DNA from: Pseudomonas sp.
GTDB taxonomy: Bacteria > Pseudomonadota > Gammaproteobacteria > Pseudomonadales > Pseudomonadaceae
Assembly: GCF_030684895.1 (NCBI RefSeq)
Contig: NZ_JAUXXP010000025.1
Span: forward strand, 1-64,000
Direction of reading: 5' to 3'
Length of the DNA stretch: 64,000 nt
Below, piece after piece: positions 16,571 through 24,891 of the stretch (position 1 is the stretch's first letter; each line of letters opens with the position of its first letter). A program made the position numbers and the translations under genes. The notes beneath the pieces were generated by a model. That model ran no database searches, had not been told where the DNA came from, and worked only from the letters and a program-made list of their open reading frames with translations.

Positions 16571-17797
16571 CTAGCGCAACAGCTTGTTGTCCAGGGTCTT
16601 CGAGGCGCGGCCCATAACGTTTTCGCTGATCTCGATAAAGTCTTTGGTGCTGGCCTTCTCCAGGCGCATCAGGCCGCGGGTCACGTCATCCAGCGAGCGC
16701 GGCTGGGTGCTGCCCTTGGTCGCCTGGCGGATTTCCCGATCCAGTTCCTGCAGCAGCAACACCGCGCGGGCGGTGACCGGGCCACTGGAGTTATCGGTGC
16801 GCAGGCTGTTCACCGGCTTACTCCAGCGGATCAGCTGCTCGCGGATCTTCTGATAGCGCTCCTCGCTGAGCCCGCCAGCGCGGCGCATCAGCTCGATGGC
16901 GTAGTACTCGGCCAGGCCTTCGGTAATCCAGTCGCTGCGATCACGGGCGCGGATTCGGCTGAACACATGCACCAGTTCGTGCACCAGGGAACTGGTGCCG
17001 TTCTCACTGACCAACGGGCGGTCCGTGTGCATGTAGTAGGAGTTGGCCGCCGACAGACCGCCGCGCCACATCGGATCACCAGCGCCGACGATCAGCAGCT
17101 TGGCGGGATCGCGCGGAAACACTTCCTGGGCATGCGGCCAGATAAAGGTCAGCAGGGTCATTACGTCCATACGGCGCATGCCCTCGCCAACCGGGGCCGA
17201 AATGGTCACCTCAGTTTCACCCAACTTGGCACGGCGCGTGCCGATCTTGCCGGCCACTATCCAGCCGGTCGGGCGGTCGAACTTACGCTGCGGGTTGTCG
17301 ATGCGGAACTTGTTCTTGCCGATACGCGGCCAGCCGGTCTCGACGCTCTGCCAGCCTTTGGGCAGCTCGAACTGCAGGCGTGAGACCAGCTCGGTTTTAT
17401 CCTGCTGGCGCAGCTTGACCGCCGGCACCAGGTCATCGCCGCGCAGCAGCGCCCAGTCCTTGGTAATCCGCGCATCGAAGCGTCCGGCGCTGCGCTCGTT
17501 GTTGATTCGCACGCGGTAGCGGAGGGTCGACTTGCCTTTGCCTGGCTGCCAGGTGCCCAGCTCGGCGCTGTTCTGCGTCCACTGGCCGTCAGCTTTAAAG
17601 TCGCTGTAAACGCCCTCCTTGCCCAGATTGAAGGCCAGACTGGTCACCGGCGCACCGTCTTCCAGGGTCAGGCTGACCTCGGCCTGTTCGGTATCCGGTA
17701 GGAAGCGCACCTGGTAATCCAGATCGATCTTCTTCGCCCACAGCGGCGTGCTCAGGCTCAGCAGAACAACAGACAGCAGCAAACGGCGCATCAACAT
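16571..17797 (-). CDS. Periplasmic gluzincin-type metallopeptidase (putative)
   Basis: A 408-residue protein with a signal peptide (MLMRRLLLSVVLLSLSTPLWA), a beta-rich N-terminal domain of about 200 residues, and a C-terminal helical domain. SSLVHELVHVFSRI holds an HExxH zinc-binding motif, and ITEGLAEYYAIELMRR supplies a Glu about 23 residues later as a likely third ligand. This is the gluzincin pattern seen in M61/M1-like peptidases. GGAG precedes ATG 17797. Substrate and exact peptidase family are unknown. It appears to be transcribed alone. Confidence 0.75.
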   Translation of the reverse strand: MLMRRLLLSVVLLSLSTPLWAKKIDLDYQVRFLPDTEQAEVSLTLEDGAPVTSLAFNLGKEGVYSDFKADGQWTQNSAELGTWQPGKGKSTLRYRVRINNERSAGRFDARITKDWALLRGDDLVPAVKLRQQDKTELVSRLQFELPKGWQSVETGWPRIGKNKFRIDNPQRKFDRPTGWIVAGKIGTRRAKLGETEVTISAPVGEGMRRMDVMTLLTFIWPHAQEVFPRDPAKLLIVGAGDPMWRGGLSAANSYYMHTDRPLVSENGTSSLVHELVHVFSRIRARDRSDWITEGLAEYYAIELMRRAGGLSEERYQKIREQLIRWSKPVNSLRTDNSSGPVTARAVLLLQELDREIRQATKGSTQPRSLDDVTRGLMRLEKASTKDFIEISENVMGRASKTLDNKLLR

Positions 17798-17889
17798 GGC
17801 AAAGCTCCACAGTGCAAATCGGTGACTCAGGCGAGTTTAGGCTGTCATTGGCGGGCACGGTTCAATCGACGTGGCTCAATCGACGTGAT

Positions 17890-18339
17890 TCAGCCGGCGC
17901 GGAAGATCATATGATCTTCCCACTCATCCTCAGCCACGCTGTTTTCACTGAGCATGCGCCCAGCCTGGGAAATGCGCTGCTTGTGCACCTGCTCAGGGTC
18001 GCCGCAGACCAGGTGATGCCAGAGCAGCAGATCTTTTCCCTCACTGACCAGGCGATAGGCGCAGGTCGGCGGCAGCCACTGGAACTGGTCGGCCTGGGCC
18101 GGGGTGAGCTGAATGCAGTCAGCAACGAATTTGCGTCGGTTGCTGTAGTCGGTGCAACGACAGGTCTGCAGATCCAGCAGTTTGCAGGCGATGCGCGTGT
18201 AATACACGCTGCCATCGTCTTCATCCTCAAGCTTTTGCAGGCAACACAGACCGCAGCCATCGCACAGCGATTCCCACTCGTCCTGATCCAGCTGTTCGAG
18301 GGTTTTGCGTTTCCAGAAGGGTTCGACTTTGGCGGCCAT
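17890..18339 (-). CDS. ycgN: YcgN family cysteine-cluster protein (UPF0260)
   Basis: A 149-residue cytoplasmic protein with the family's cysteine cluster: [11 protein letters not shown] at about 27-37, then [14 protein letters not shown] and later single Cys residues. The arrangement suggests binding of zinc or an Fe-S cluster. The function is unknown. It sits downstream of the hydroxyacid dehydrogenase in the conserved rnd-ycgL neighbourhood, separated by 84 bases. Confidence 0.9.
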   Translation of the reverse strand: MAAKVEPFWKRKTLEQLDQDEWESLCDGCGLCCLQKLEDEDDGSVYYTRIACKLLDLQTCRCTDYSNRRKFVADCIQLTPAQADQFQWLPPTCAYRLVSEGKDLLLWHHLVCGDPEQVHKQRISQAGRMLSENSVAEDEWEDHMIFRAG

Positions 18340-18423
18340 GGCGAGGGTACGGTGAGGGGTGAAAAGGCCGGCAGTCTAGCGGCTGGGGCAACAGCGGCCA
18401 AGGGCGGCGAGCCGAATGGTTAA

Positions 18424-19380
18424 TTAATAACCACGGAGAAAGTCCACACACCCGCGCAGTTCCTCACCGATACGCCAGCGCGCCAGGTTATCGACAAACA
18501 GCTGCACCAGTAGGCGCGGATCAGTCGGCGCGGAGCTGTGGCCGGTGAGCAGCAGACGCGGCGCATCCCAGAAGGGATGGCCGGCAGGCAGCGGCTCCTC
18601 ACGGCAGACATCAATCACCGCGCCCGCCAGTTGCCCCTGCTGCAAGGCGCTGACCAGCGCCTGGTCGACCACCGCCACACCGCGCCCGGCATTGATAAAC
18701 AGCGCACTGGGCTTGCAGGCGGCGAACAGCGCTGCGTCGTAAATATCACGGGTGGCTGGCGTATCCGGCAGCAGGTTGATCAGGTAATCGGCCTCGCCTA
18801 CCAGGCTTGGCAGCTCATCGAGCCCCGCCACCTGACGGAACGGCGGCAAATTGCGCGGACTGCTGGCGATACCCAGTAGCTCGATGCCGAACGGCGCCAG
18901 AAACTGCGCCACGCTCAGGCCGATATCACCCGCACCGACGATCAGCACCTTGCGCCCGGCCAGGCTGCGCGGCAGACGATTGTCCCAGCGCTGCTCGACC
19001 TGCGCGGCCAGGCGCGCCAGTAATTGGCGCTCGTGGGTCAGCAGATGGCACAGCACATACTCGGCCATCACCTGACCGAAAATGCCGACTGCACGGGTTA
19101 GCGCGTAGTTAGTCGGCAAGTCACCCGCCAGCAGCGGCGTGATGCCCGCCCAGGTCGATTGCAGCCACTGCGGCCGGCTGCCTTGACGCAGCAGCGGTGC
19201 GAGCAGATCCGGCTGGCCCAGCCAGAGCGGGCAGCTCGCGGCGTATTCGGCCAACTCGGCCGGCTGATCGCTGCCGCACAGCTCGAGCTCAGGCGCCTGC
19301 TCGCGCAATAACTCGGCATACAGCGCGTGTTCGGCTTCGGCAATCAATACACGCAGTGGGGCACTCGCAGTGGCGGGCAT
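18424..19380 (-). CDS. D-isomer-specific 2-hydroxyacid dehydrogenase, GhrA-like
   Basis: A 318-residue NAD(P)-dependent dehydrogenase. The dinucleotide fold motif is VLIVGAGDIGLSVAQFL at about 140-156. Later motifs are INLLPDTPATRDIY, FINAGRGVAVVDQALV with the substrate Arg region, and HPFWDAPRLLLTGHSSAP with the catalytic His. It reduces glyoxylate, hydroxypyruvate or related 2-oxoacids. It starts 5 bases after the ycgL stop, so it is part of the rnd-ycgL operon. The exact substrate is not decidable. Confidence 0.9.
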   Translation of the reverse strand: MPATASAPLRVLIAEAEHALYAELLREQAPELELCGSDQPAELAEYAASCPLWLGQPDLLAPLLRQGSRPQWLQSTWAGITPLLAGDLPTNYALTRAVGIFGQVMAEYVLCHLLTHERQLLARLAAQVEQRWDNRLPRSLAGRKVLIVGAGDIGLSVAQFLAPFGIELLGIASSPRNLPPFRQVAGLDELPSLVGEADYLINLLPDTPATRDIYDAALFAACKPSALFINAGRGVAVVDQALVSALQQGQLAGAVIDVCREEPLPAGHPFWDAPRLLLTGHSSAPTDPRLLVQLFVDNLARWRIGEELRGCVDFLRGY

Positions 19381-19385
19381 GGCGA

Positions 19386-19679
19386 TTACATCGGGTCGTT
19401 ACGGCGCAGCAACTCATCGGGCAGATGCTCGATGTATTCATCTTCCGGCGGCGGCATCTGTAGGTGGTAGCCCTGCTCGTCGAGGTTGGCCAGCACCTTG
19501 TGGATGTCTTCGCGGGCCAGCACGCGCTCGGGCGTCAGCACCATCTCGAAGGCCAGGGCCGGCGGGCCGAAGGCCAGCAGCAGGTTTTCCGGCACGCGCT
19601 TGAGGCCATCGCTGCGCAGCACATAGAGGTACATCTCGCTCTTGCGCGGGCTTTTGTAGATTGAGCAGATACGTTTCAC
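19386..19679 (-). CDS. ycgL: YcgL family protein (UPF0745)
   Basis: A 97-residue protein matching the YcgL fold family: it starts [20 protein letters not shown] and contains [16 protein letters not shown] and [11 protein letters not shown]. The function is not established. The start is GTG at 19679, which overlaps the rnd stop codon as GTGA, so the two are translationally coupled. A longer frame to 19706 would lie wholly inside rnd. Confidence 0.9.
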   Translation of the reverse strand: MKRICSIYKSPRKSEMYLYVLRSDGLKRVPENLLLAFGPPALAFEMVLTPERVLAREDIHKVLANLDEQGYHLQMPPPEDEYIEHLPDELLRRNDPM

Positions 19680-20809
19680 GCGGACTCTCCGGTTGCAGCC
19701 AGGCAATCAAGCAACGCCTGGCCCATCAATTCACGCCGCCAGCCGCGCAGCGACTCCGGCAACTGGTAGGGCCCATTCGGGTAACCGGTTTTCAGCAGGG
19801 CTTCGAGGGTTTTCTTGCGCAGCATCAGCTCAGGGGCAATGTTCAGGCGCTCACCTTCACGCTGGCCAATGGCGCGCAGCTTTTTCAGCAGCGCCGCAGC
19901 GTCAAGCGGCAACGGCTCGGGCAAGGCCTCGGGCCAATTCTCAGCCGGGGTGGCTGCCGCTTGCTTGATCAGTTGCAACAGAAACTCGCCGTCCTGGCGC
20001 ACGGTTTTCGGGTGCATGTCCTCGATCCGCGCCAGCGCCACCAGGTTATCGGGCTGGGTACGCGCCAGTGGCCACAACGAGTGCTCACGAATAATCCGGT
20101 TACGCGGCTGGTTGCGTTTGCGCGCCTGACCTTCACGCCAGGTGCACAGCGCTTTTAGCACCGCCAACTGCTGCCGGTTGAGTTTCCAGGCCAGCTTGGC
20201 TTCGCGGTAGGCCAGCTCCGGGTCGACTTCGCGGCAGAGGTTACTGACCAGCTCGGCGCCGTCTTCCAGCACCCAGGCGTATTTCTCGGCAGACAGCTGC
20301 GCCTTGAGCTGCGCATACACCTCGGCAAGGTGCAGCACGTCTTCGGCCGCATAACTGACCTGAGTGGCCGACAACGGCCGCTGCAGCCAGTCGGAGCGGG
20401 TCTCGCCCTTGGGCAGTTCAATATTCAGCACCGCCTGCACCAGGCGCGAATAGCCCATGGAGAAACCCAGGTTGAGGTAGCCGGCCGCCAGTTGGGTGTC
20501 GAAGAGCGGCGTAGGCAGGCTGCCGGTCAGGCGCAGAAAGACTTCCAAGTCCTCGCTGCAGGCATGTAGCACCTTGACGACGGCAGGGTCCTGCAGCAGC
20601 TCGGCAAAGGGCGCCCAGTCGCTGATCAGCAGCGGATCAATCAGGTACGCCCGCTCGCCCTCGCTGACCTGCAGCAGGCCGGCAATCGGGTAAAAGGTGT
20701 CGACCCGCATAAATTCGGTATCGACCGCCACAAACGCCAGCGTGCGCCAGGTTGCACAATGCTGCGCCAGGCTGGCGTCATCACCAATCCACTGAATATC
20801 AATCGCCAC
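19676..20809 (-). CDS. rnd: Ribonuclease D
   Basis: A 377-residue 3'-5' exoribonuclease that trims tRNA and other stable RNA precursors. The DEDD exonuclease domain has VAVDTEFMR (motif I), [12 protein letters not shown] (motif II) and [12 protein letters not shown] with the conserved D (motif III). Two HRDC domains follow: the first is at about 210-290 with [17 protein letters not shown], the second is in the C-terminal 80 residues. Length is as usual. It is the first gene of the rnd-ycgL-dehydrogenase operon. Confidence 0.95.
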   Translation of the reverse strand: MAIDIQWIGDDASLAQHCATWRTLAFVAVDTEFMRVDTFYPIAGLLQVSEGERAYLIDPLLISDWAPFAELLQDPAVVKVLHACSEDLEVFLRLTGSLPTPLFDTQLAAGYLNLGFSMGYSRLVQAVLNIELPKGETRSDWLQRPLSATQVSYAAEDVLHLAEVYAQLKAQLSAEKYAWVLEDGAELVSNLCREVDPELAYREAKLAWKLNRQQLAVLKALCTWREGQARKRNQPRNRIIREHSLWPLARTQPDNLVALARIEDMHPKTVRQDGEFLLQLIKQAAATPAENWPEALPEPLPLDAAALLKKLRAIGQREGERLNIAPELMLRKKTLEALLKTGYPNGPYQLPESLRGWRRELMGQALLDCLAATGESA

Positions 20810-20955
20810 ACAGCTCTCCCATCAAGAATGCCGCGCAGTATATATGCCCAGGCACTGTGCCGGGCATTTGCTGCCTTGGGCATCACAGATACGAATGAAC
20901 CCTGTAATCTGGCCGGCGCTTGCATCTGCTTACCTTCATCACAGGGAATAAAAAA

Positions 20956-22017
20956 ATGAAGAAACTGCTTGGCCTGCTTGTGGCCTTGATTGCTGCGGCG
21001 GCGATCTACCTCGCTGTCACACCCAGCCCGATTGATCCACTGGCCTGGGAAGCCCCGGCCATCCCGCCGATGACCGGCGTACTGGAACCCAACGACACGC
21101 TGATGAAGGCCGAACTGCTCGGCCGCGGCCAGGTGCATGGCCCCGAAGACACCGCCGTAGATGCCCAGGGCCAGGTGTACGCCGGCCTGCACGACGGCAA
21201 GATCGTGCGCATCAAGGCCGATGGCAGCGTGGAAACCTTTGTCGACACCCAAGGCCGCCCACTGGGCATGGACTTTGACGCCACCGGCAACCTGATCGTC
21301 GCCGACGCCTACAAGGGCTTGCTGAGCATCGACGCCCAAGGCCAGATCAAGGTACTGACCACCGAAGCCGAAGGCGTACCCTTCAAATTCACCGACGATC
21401 TCGACATTGCCCGCGACGGCACCATCTACTTCAGTGATGCCAGCCAGCGTTTTGAGCAACCGGACTATCTGCTCGACCTGCTCGAAGCCCGTCCACACGG
21501 CCGCCTGCTCAGCTACAACCCGGCCAGCGGTGAAACCAAGGTGCTGCTCAAGGACCTGTACTTCGCCAACGGCGTGGCGCTGTCGGCAGCTGAAGACTTC
21601 GTGCTGGTTAACGAAACCTACCGCTACCGCATCACCCGTTACTGGCTGAGCGGCGAGAAGGCCGGCACCCACGACATCTTTATCGACAACCTGCCGGGCC
21701 TGCCGGACAACCTGCAGGGCGACCGCAACGGCACCTTCTGGGTGGCCCTGCCGACCCCGCGCAAAGCCGATGCCGACATGCTGCACCGCTCGCCCTGGGC
21801 AAAATCGCAGCTGGCTAAACTGCCGCGCGCCTTCTGGCCCAAGGCCGTGCCTTACGGCTTTGCCATCGCCCTCAATGAACAAGGCGAAATCACCCAGAGC
21901 CTGCACGACACCAGCGGCACCCACCTGCGCATGATCACCTCGGTCAAGCCGGTGGGCGACTACCTGTACTTCGGCAGCCTGGATAATGATCGGATTGGCA
22001 AGCTGAAAATCCGCTAA
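20956..22017 (+). CDS. SMP-30/strictosidine-synthase-like beta-propeller protein, membrane anchored
   Basis: A 353-residue protein with an N-terminal hydrophobic anchor or signal (MKKLLGLLVALIAAAAIYLAV) and a six-bladed propeller of the strictosidine synthase/gluconolactonase group. Recognisable parts are GPEDTAVDAQGQVYAGLHDG, GMDFDATGNLIVADAYKGL, FTDDLDIARDGTIYFSDAS and FWVALPTPR. Relatives include paraoxonase-like and APMAP lactonases or arylesterases; the real substrate is unknown. AGGGA precedes ATG 20956. It is divergent from rnd and ends at a strong terminator. Confidence 0.85.
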   Translation: MKKLLGLLVALIAAAAIYLAVTPSPIDPLAWEAPAIPPMTGVLEPNDTLMKAELLGRGQVHGPEDTAVDAQGQVYAGLHDGKIVRIKADGSVETFVDTQGRPLGMDFDATGNLIVADAYKGLLSIDAQGQIKVLTTEAEGVPFKFTDDLDIARDGTIYFSDASQRFEQPDYLLDLLEARPHGRLLSYNPASGETKVLLKDLYFANGVALSAAEDFVLVNETYRYRITRYWLSGEKAGTHDIFIDNLPGLPDNLQGDRNGTFWVALPTPRKADADMLHRSPWAKSQLAKLPRAFWPKAVPYGFAIALNEQGEITQSLHDTSGTHLRMITSVKPVGDYLYFGSLDNDRIGKLKIR

Positions 22018-22027
22018 GCCATCAGCA

Positions 22028-22068
22028 CAAAAAAGCCCGCGCAACTGTTTAGTTGCGCGGGCTTTTTT
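22028..22068 (+). terminator. Bidirectional rho-independent terminator
   Basis: A perfect stem, AAAAAAGCCCGCGCAACT with loop GTTT and the complementary AGTTGCGCGGGCTTTTTT. It lies between the convergent SMP-30-like and methyltransferase-like genes, with A- and T-tracts on both sides. Confidence 0.95.
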
Positions 22069-22084
22069 AATGTTCGGGATTTAC

Positions 22085-22768
22085 CTATTTGATCTTTTCC
22101 GCGATCCAGATGGTGTGCCGGGTGCCCTTGTTGCCATGGGCGTAGACCTGCACTTCTTCGACCTTGAAGCCGGCCTTGCGCACCTTGTCGCTGAATACCC
22201 GGTCGGCGCTGGCTGACCACACCGCCAGCACGCCCTTGTTGCGTAATGCCTGGTAGCAGCGCTGCAGACCCTGGGCGGAATACAGCCAGCTATTGCGCTT
22301 CTGGGTCAGGCCTTCGGGGCCGTTGTCGACATCCAGCATGATCGCGTCATAACGCTGATCGGCGCTCTTCAAGCAATTGGCGACATCGTCCTGAATCACC
22401 CGGGTACGCGGATCAAGGATTGGATAACCGGCCTTGGCCCCCAGCGGACCGCGGTTCCATTCCACCACCCCAGGCACCAGCTCGGCCACTTCGACTTCGG
22501 CGGTCTTGCCCAGGTTCTGCAAGGCTGCGGCCAGGGTAAAGCCCATGCCCAGGCCGCCGATCAGCACCCGCGAATCCGGCCGTCCAGCGACCTTCTTGCA
22601 GGGAATCGCCGCCAGCGCATCTTCAGAGCCATGCATGCGCGTGTTCATCAGCTGACCGCCATCGCCGCCGGCAATCTTGATGACAAAATCCTCGCCGTAC
22701 TCGAACAGGCACAGGGCACCCGAACCATCGGGAATCGGGGCGGTATCGAGCAATACAAAACGCTTCAT
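22085..22768 (-). CDS. Spermidine synthase-like SAM-binding protein
   Basis: A 227-residue Rossmann protein related to spermidine synthase. VLIGGLGMGFTLAAAL is the SAM/dcSAM loop, VEVAELVPGVVEWNRGPLG follows, and YDAIMLDVDNGPEGL carries the acidic motif. It lacks the N-terminal beta hairpin and the full aminopropyl-acceptor site of true SpeE, so it may be a methyltransferase-like relative. The start is uncertain: ATG 22768 is used, a TTG lies at 22780. It is convergent with the SMP-30-like gene. Confidence 0.8.
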   Translation of the reverse strand: MKRFVLLDTAPIPDGSGALCLFEYGEDFVIKIAGGDGGQLMNTRMHGSEDALAAIPCKKVAGRPDSRVLIGGLGMGFTLAAALQNLGKTAEVEVAELVPGVVEWNRGPLGAKAGYPILDPRTRVIQDDVANCLKSADQRYDAIMLDVDNGPEGLTQKRNSWLYSAQGLQRCYQALRNKGVLAVWSASADRVFSDKVRKAGFKVEEVQVYAHGNKGTRHTIWIAEKIK

Positions 22769-22909
22769 GGCGTGCGGCAACCTGGGTCAGCTAAAACGGG
22801 GATGCAGCATGCCCATAAACCGGCAAAGATGCAGCGCCCAGCGGGCAGAAATCTTGCAGAACTAGGCTGCGACAGCTCAATAGCAGGGTTTATGATGCCG
22901 GCTGCCCTA

Positions 22910-23133
22910 GAATCTGTTCAGGATCTCGCGAGCTAGAGTCATGCAAGGCGCTACGTTAGTAACAGCCTCCGGCTGGTCAAAGCAGGCGAGGAAGCGGAGT
23001 GTACTTTTGTACATGAGCATTACTCGTTTCACTCGCCCCTTTGGGGTCGCGCTGAAGCGCGTTAGCCGCAAGCGGCTTCCGAGCCTGTTTTTAACGCAGC
23101 AGGGCCGACGCGCAGCAGATCGTGAGCAGGTTC
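22910..23133. repeat. MITE-like dispersed repeat, copy B
   Basis: A 224-base element with 16-base terminal inverted repeats: GAATCTGTTCAGGATC at 22910-22925, and GATCGTGAGCAGGTTC at 23118-23133, which match with three mismatches when one is inverted. Inside are the blocks shared with the copy at 2283: CTCGCGAGCTAGAG (22925), a GTAC-TTTT-GTAC hairpin ending in ATGAGCAT (22999-23020) and GGCCGACGCGCAGCAG (23103-23118). Relative to copy A it has extra internal sequence with hairpins. It carries no supportable ORF and ends 22 bases before sseA. It fills most of the 387-base gap between genes. Confidence 0.8.
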
Positions 23134-23155
23134 TTATTACCCACAGGATGACTGT

Positions 23156-24010
23156 ATGCCCCTCGCCCAACTGATCAGCGCCGCCCAGCTGCAGCGCCGC
23201 CTTGATGAGCCCGACCTGCTGATTCTCGATTGCCGCTTTGCCCTGGATGATCTCGCCTACGGCCAGCGCAGCTACGCCGACGGGCATATCCCCGGCGCGC
23301 AGTTTGCCGATCTGGAGCACGACCTCTCCGGGCCGATCCATAAAGGCATCACCGGCCGTCATCCCCTGCCGGAGCTTGCGCAACTGCTGCAGCGCCTGCG
23401 CGAATGGGGGCTGAACAATCACAGTGAAGTGGTGCTGTACGACGACGGCCCGGGCGCCTTTGCTGCTCGCGCCTGGTGGCTACTGGCCTGGCTGGGAAAA
23501 CGTGAGGGCGTGTACCTGCTCGATGGCGGCCTCAAGGCCTGGCGCGAAGCCAGTGGTGCCCTTACCCAGGATCGGCCCACGCCTGCTCCCGGCACGTTCA
23601 GCGGCAGCGCCGACGCCAACCTGCTGGTCGACGCCGCGCAGCTGCAACAGCGCCTGGGTAATAGTCAACTGACCCTGCTGGATGCCCGTGGCCTACCGCG
23701 ATTCAGAGGCGAGGTGGAGCCAATCGACCCAGTGGCTGGGCATATCCCCGGAGCGCAGTGCGCAGCGTTCACTGACAACCTCGACAGCGACGGCCACTTT
23801 CTCAGCCCTGAGCAGCTGCGCCAGCGCTTTGCCGCGCAACTGGGTGAGCGCCCGGCCAGCGAGCTGGTGGCTTACTGCGGCTCGGGCGTAACCGCCTGCC
23901 ATAACCTGTTCGCCCTGTGCCTGGCCGGCTATCCACTGGCGCCGTTGTATGCCGGCTCCTGGAGCGAATGGATCACTGACCCCACCCGGCCGGTGGCCAC
24001 TGGCGACTGA
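23156..24010 (+). CDS. sseA: 3-mercaptopyruvate/thiosulfate sulfurtransferase
   Basis: A 284-residue two-domain rhodanese. The N-terminal inactive domain begins ISAAQLQRRLDEPDLLILDCRF. The C-terminal domain has the active loop VAYCGSGVTACHN; the CGSGVTA form of the loop is that of mercaptopyruvate sulfurtransferases. It transfers sulfane sulfur to cyanide or thiols. The start is ATG 23156 with AGGA upstream. Its promoter must lie within or beyond the MITE-like element directly upstream. Confidence 0.92.
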   Translation: MPLAQLISAAQLQRRLDEPDLLILDCRFALDDLAYGQRSYADGHIPGAQFADLEHDLSGPIHKGITGRHPLPELAQLLQRLREWGLNNHSEVVLYDDGPGAFAARAWWLLAWLGKREGVYLLDGGLKAWREASGALTQDRPTPAPGTFSGSADANLLVDAAQLQQRLGNSQLTLLDARGLPRFRGEVEPIDPVAGHIPGAQCAAFTDNLDSDGHFLSPEQLRQRFAAQLGERPASELVAYCGSGVTACHNLFALCLAGYPLAPLYAGSWSEWITDPTRPVATGD

Positions 24011-24246
24011 TTTCAGCTTATGCAGGCTGGCCATGCGGATATTGCCCGCCAGCCGTGGTTAAGTCCCAACTGGAATATAGGCAATAACCGAAAGCCGAAA
24101 ACAATTTAAAAACAGCCCTTTACAGTAGAAAGGTCGCACTACACTTCAACATGAGCGGCTAACCCCGCTCCCGGTGGGGCCTTTATCAAAATAAGTCGAA
24201 GCTGCCAGCGCCCCGGCCCCATCGGTCACCTTTCGCCGAGGGCTAT

Positions 24247-24726
24247 ATGGGAATTGCCGCCTGCGAGTTAAGCCAGTACGTCATCCGCCCTACCCTGCTC
24301 TACCTGGGCCGCCACTCCACCGCCGCCGAAGCCTTGTTGCTCGGAGCCGCCGCCAGCCAATCCGGGCTCGGCTCAGCTCTCGATGACAAACATGGCCACG
24401 GCCTCTACCGCATCGCCGCCCTACGCCACCAGCAGCTCTGGGATCAGCACTTGGCGCTGGACCCGGATCTCGCCAGCCAGGTGCGCGGCCTCGCCAGCCA
24501 GCATGCCTTCCTTGCCGCACCGCACCTGGAACTAACCGTCAACCTGCGCTACGCCACAGCGATTGCCTGGATGCTGATCGAAGCCGAGCACCGCGAGCTG
24601 CCAGCTGCCGACGACCTGCTCGGCATGGCGCAGGTCTGGCGCCGAGTATTCAAACCGCACGGCCGTACCAAAGACTTTATCGCCGCCTGGCAACGCTGCA
24701 TCGGCAGCCTTAGCCAGGTGGCCTGA
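24247..24726 (+). CDS. Hypothetical protein, lysozyme-like ESGLG pattern possible
   Basis: A 159-residue protein I do not recognise. It is helical with no signal peptide or membrane segment. The stretch LLLGAAASQSGLGSALDDKHGHGLYRI loosely recalls the ESGLG...GxGLYQI signature of lytic transglycosylase-like or phage structural proteins, but the catalytic Glu is Gln (ASQSGLG). A conserved-looking tail follows (AQVWRRVFKPHGRTKDFIAAW). It stands alone between sseA and fadL, 236 bases after sseA. Coding is supported by a long clean frame and codon usage matching its neighbours. Confidence 0.65.
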   Translation: MGIAACELSQYVIRPTLLYLGRHSTAAEALLLGAAASQSGLGSALDDKHGHGLYRIAALRHQQLWDQHLALDPDLASQVRGLASQHAFLAAPHLELTVNLRYATAIAWMLIEAEHRELPAADDLLGMAQVWRRVFKPHGRTKDFIAAWQRCIGSLSQVA

Positions 24727-24891
24727 GGCTCACGCAAGCGGCAGGCTTTGCCTGACAATATCGGTGCAGCTAGCAGAAAATAGCGCATTGTTAAAGGCAT
24801 AAAACCGCTCTATCTCGGGAACTTCAAAGGCTTGGCAAGGGTCAGGAAAAGTTGCTAGTTTCCGCCCCCCGCTAAAACCTAGGAGTCCTCC

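Noticed and set aside
20641..22044. Long minus-strand open frame opposite the SMP-30-like gene
   Set aside because: It runs through the beta-propeller gene and the start of rnd with no recognisable domain; a shadow of GC-rich codon use.
22941..23174. Small plus-strand ORF within MITE-like copy B
   Set aside because: No ribosome site, not shared with copy A, and made of hairpin-forming repeat sequence.
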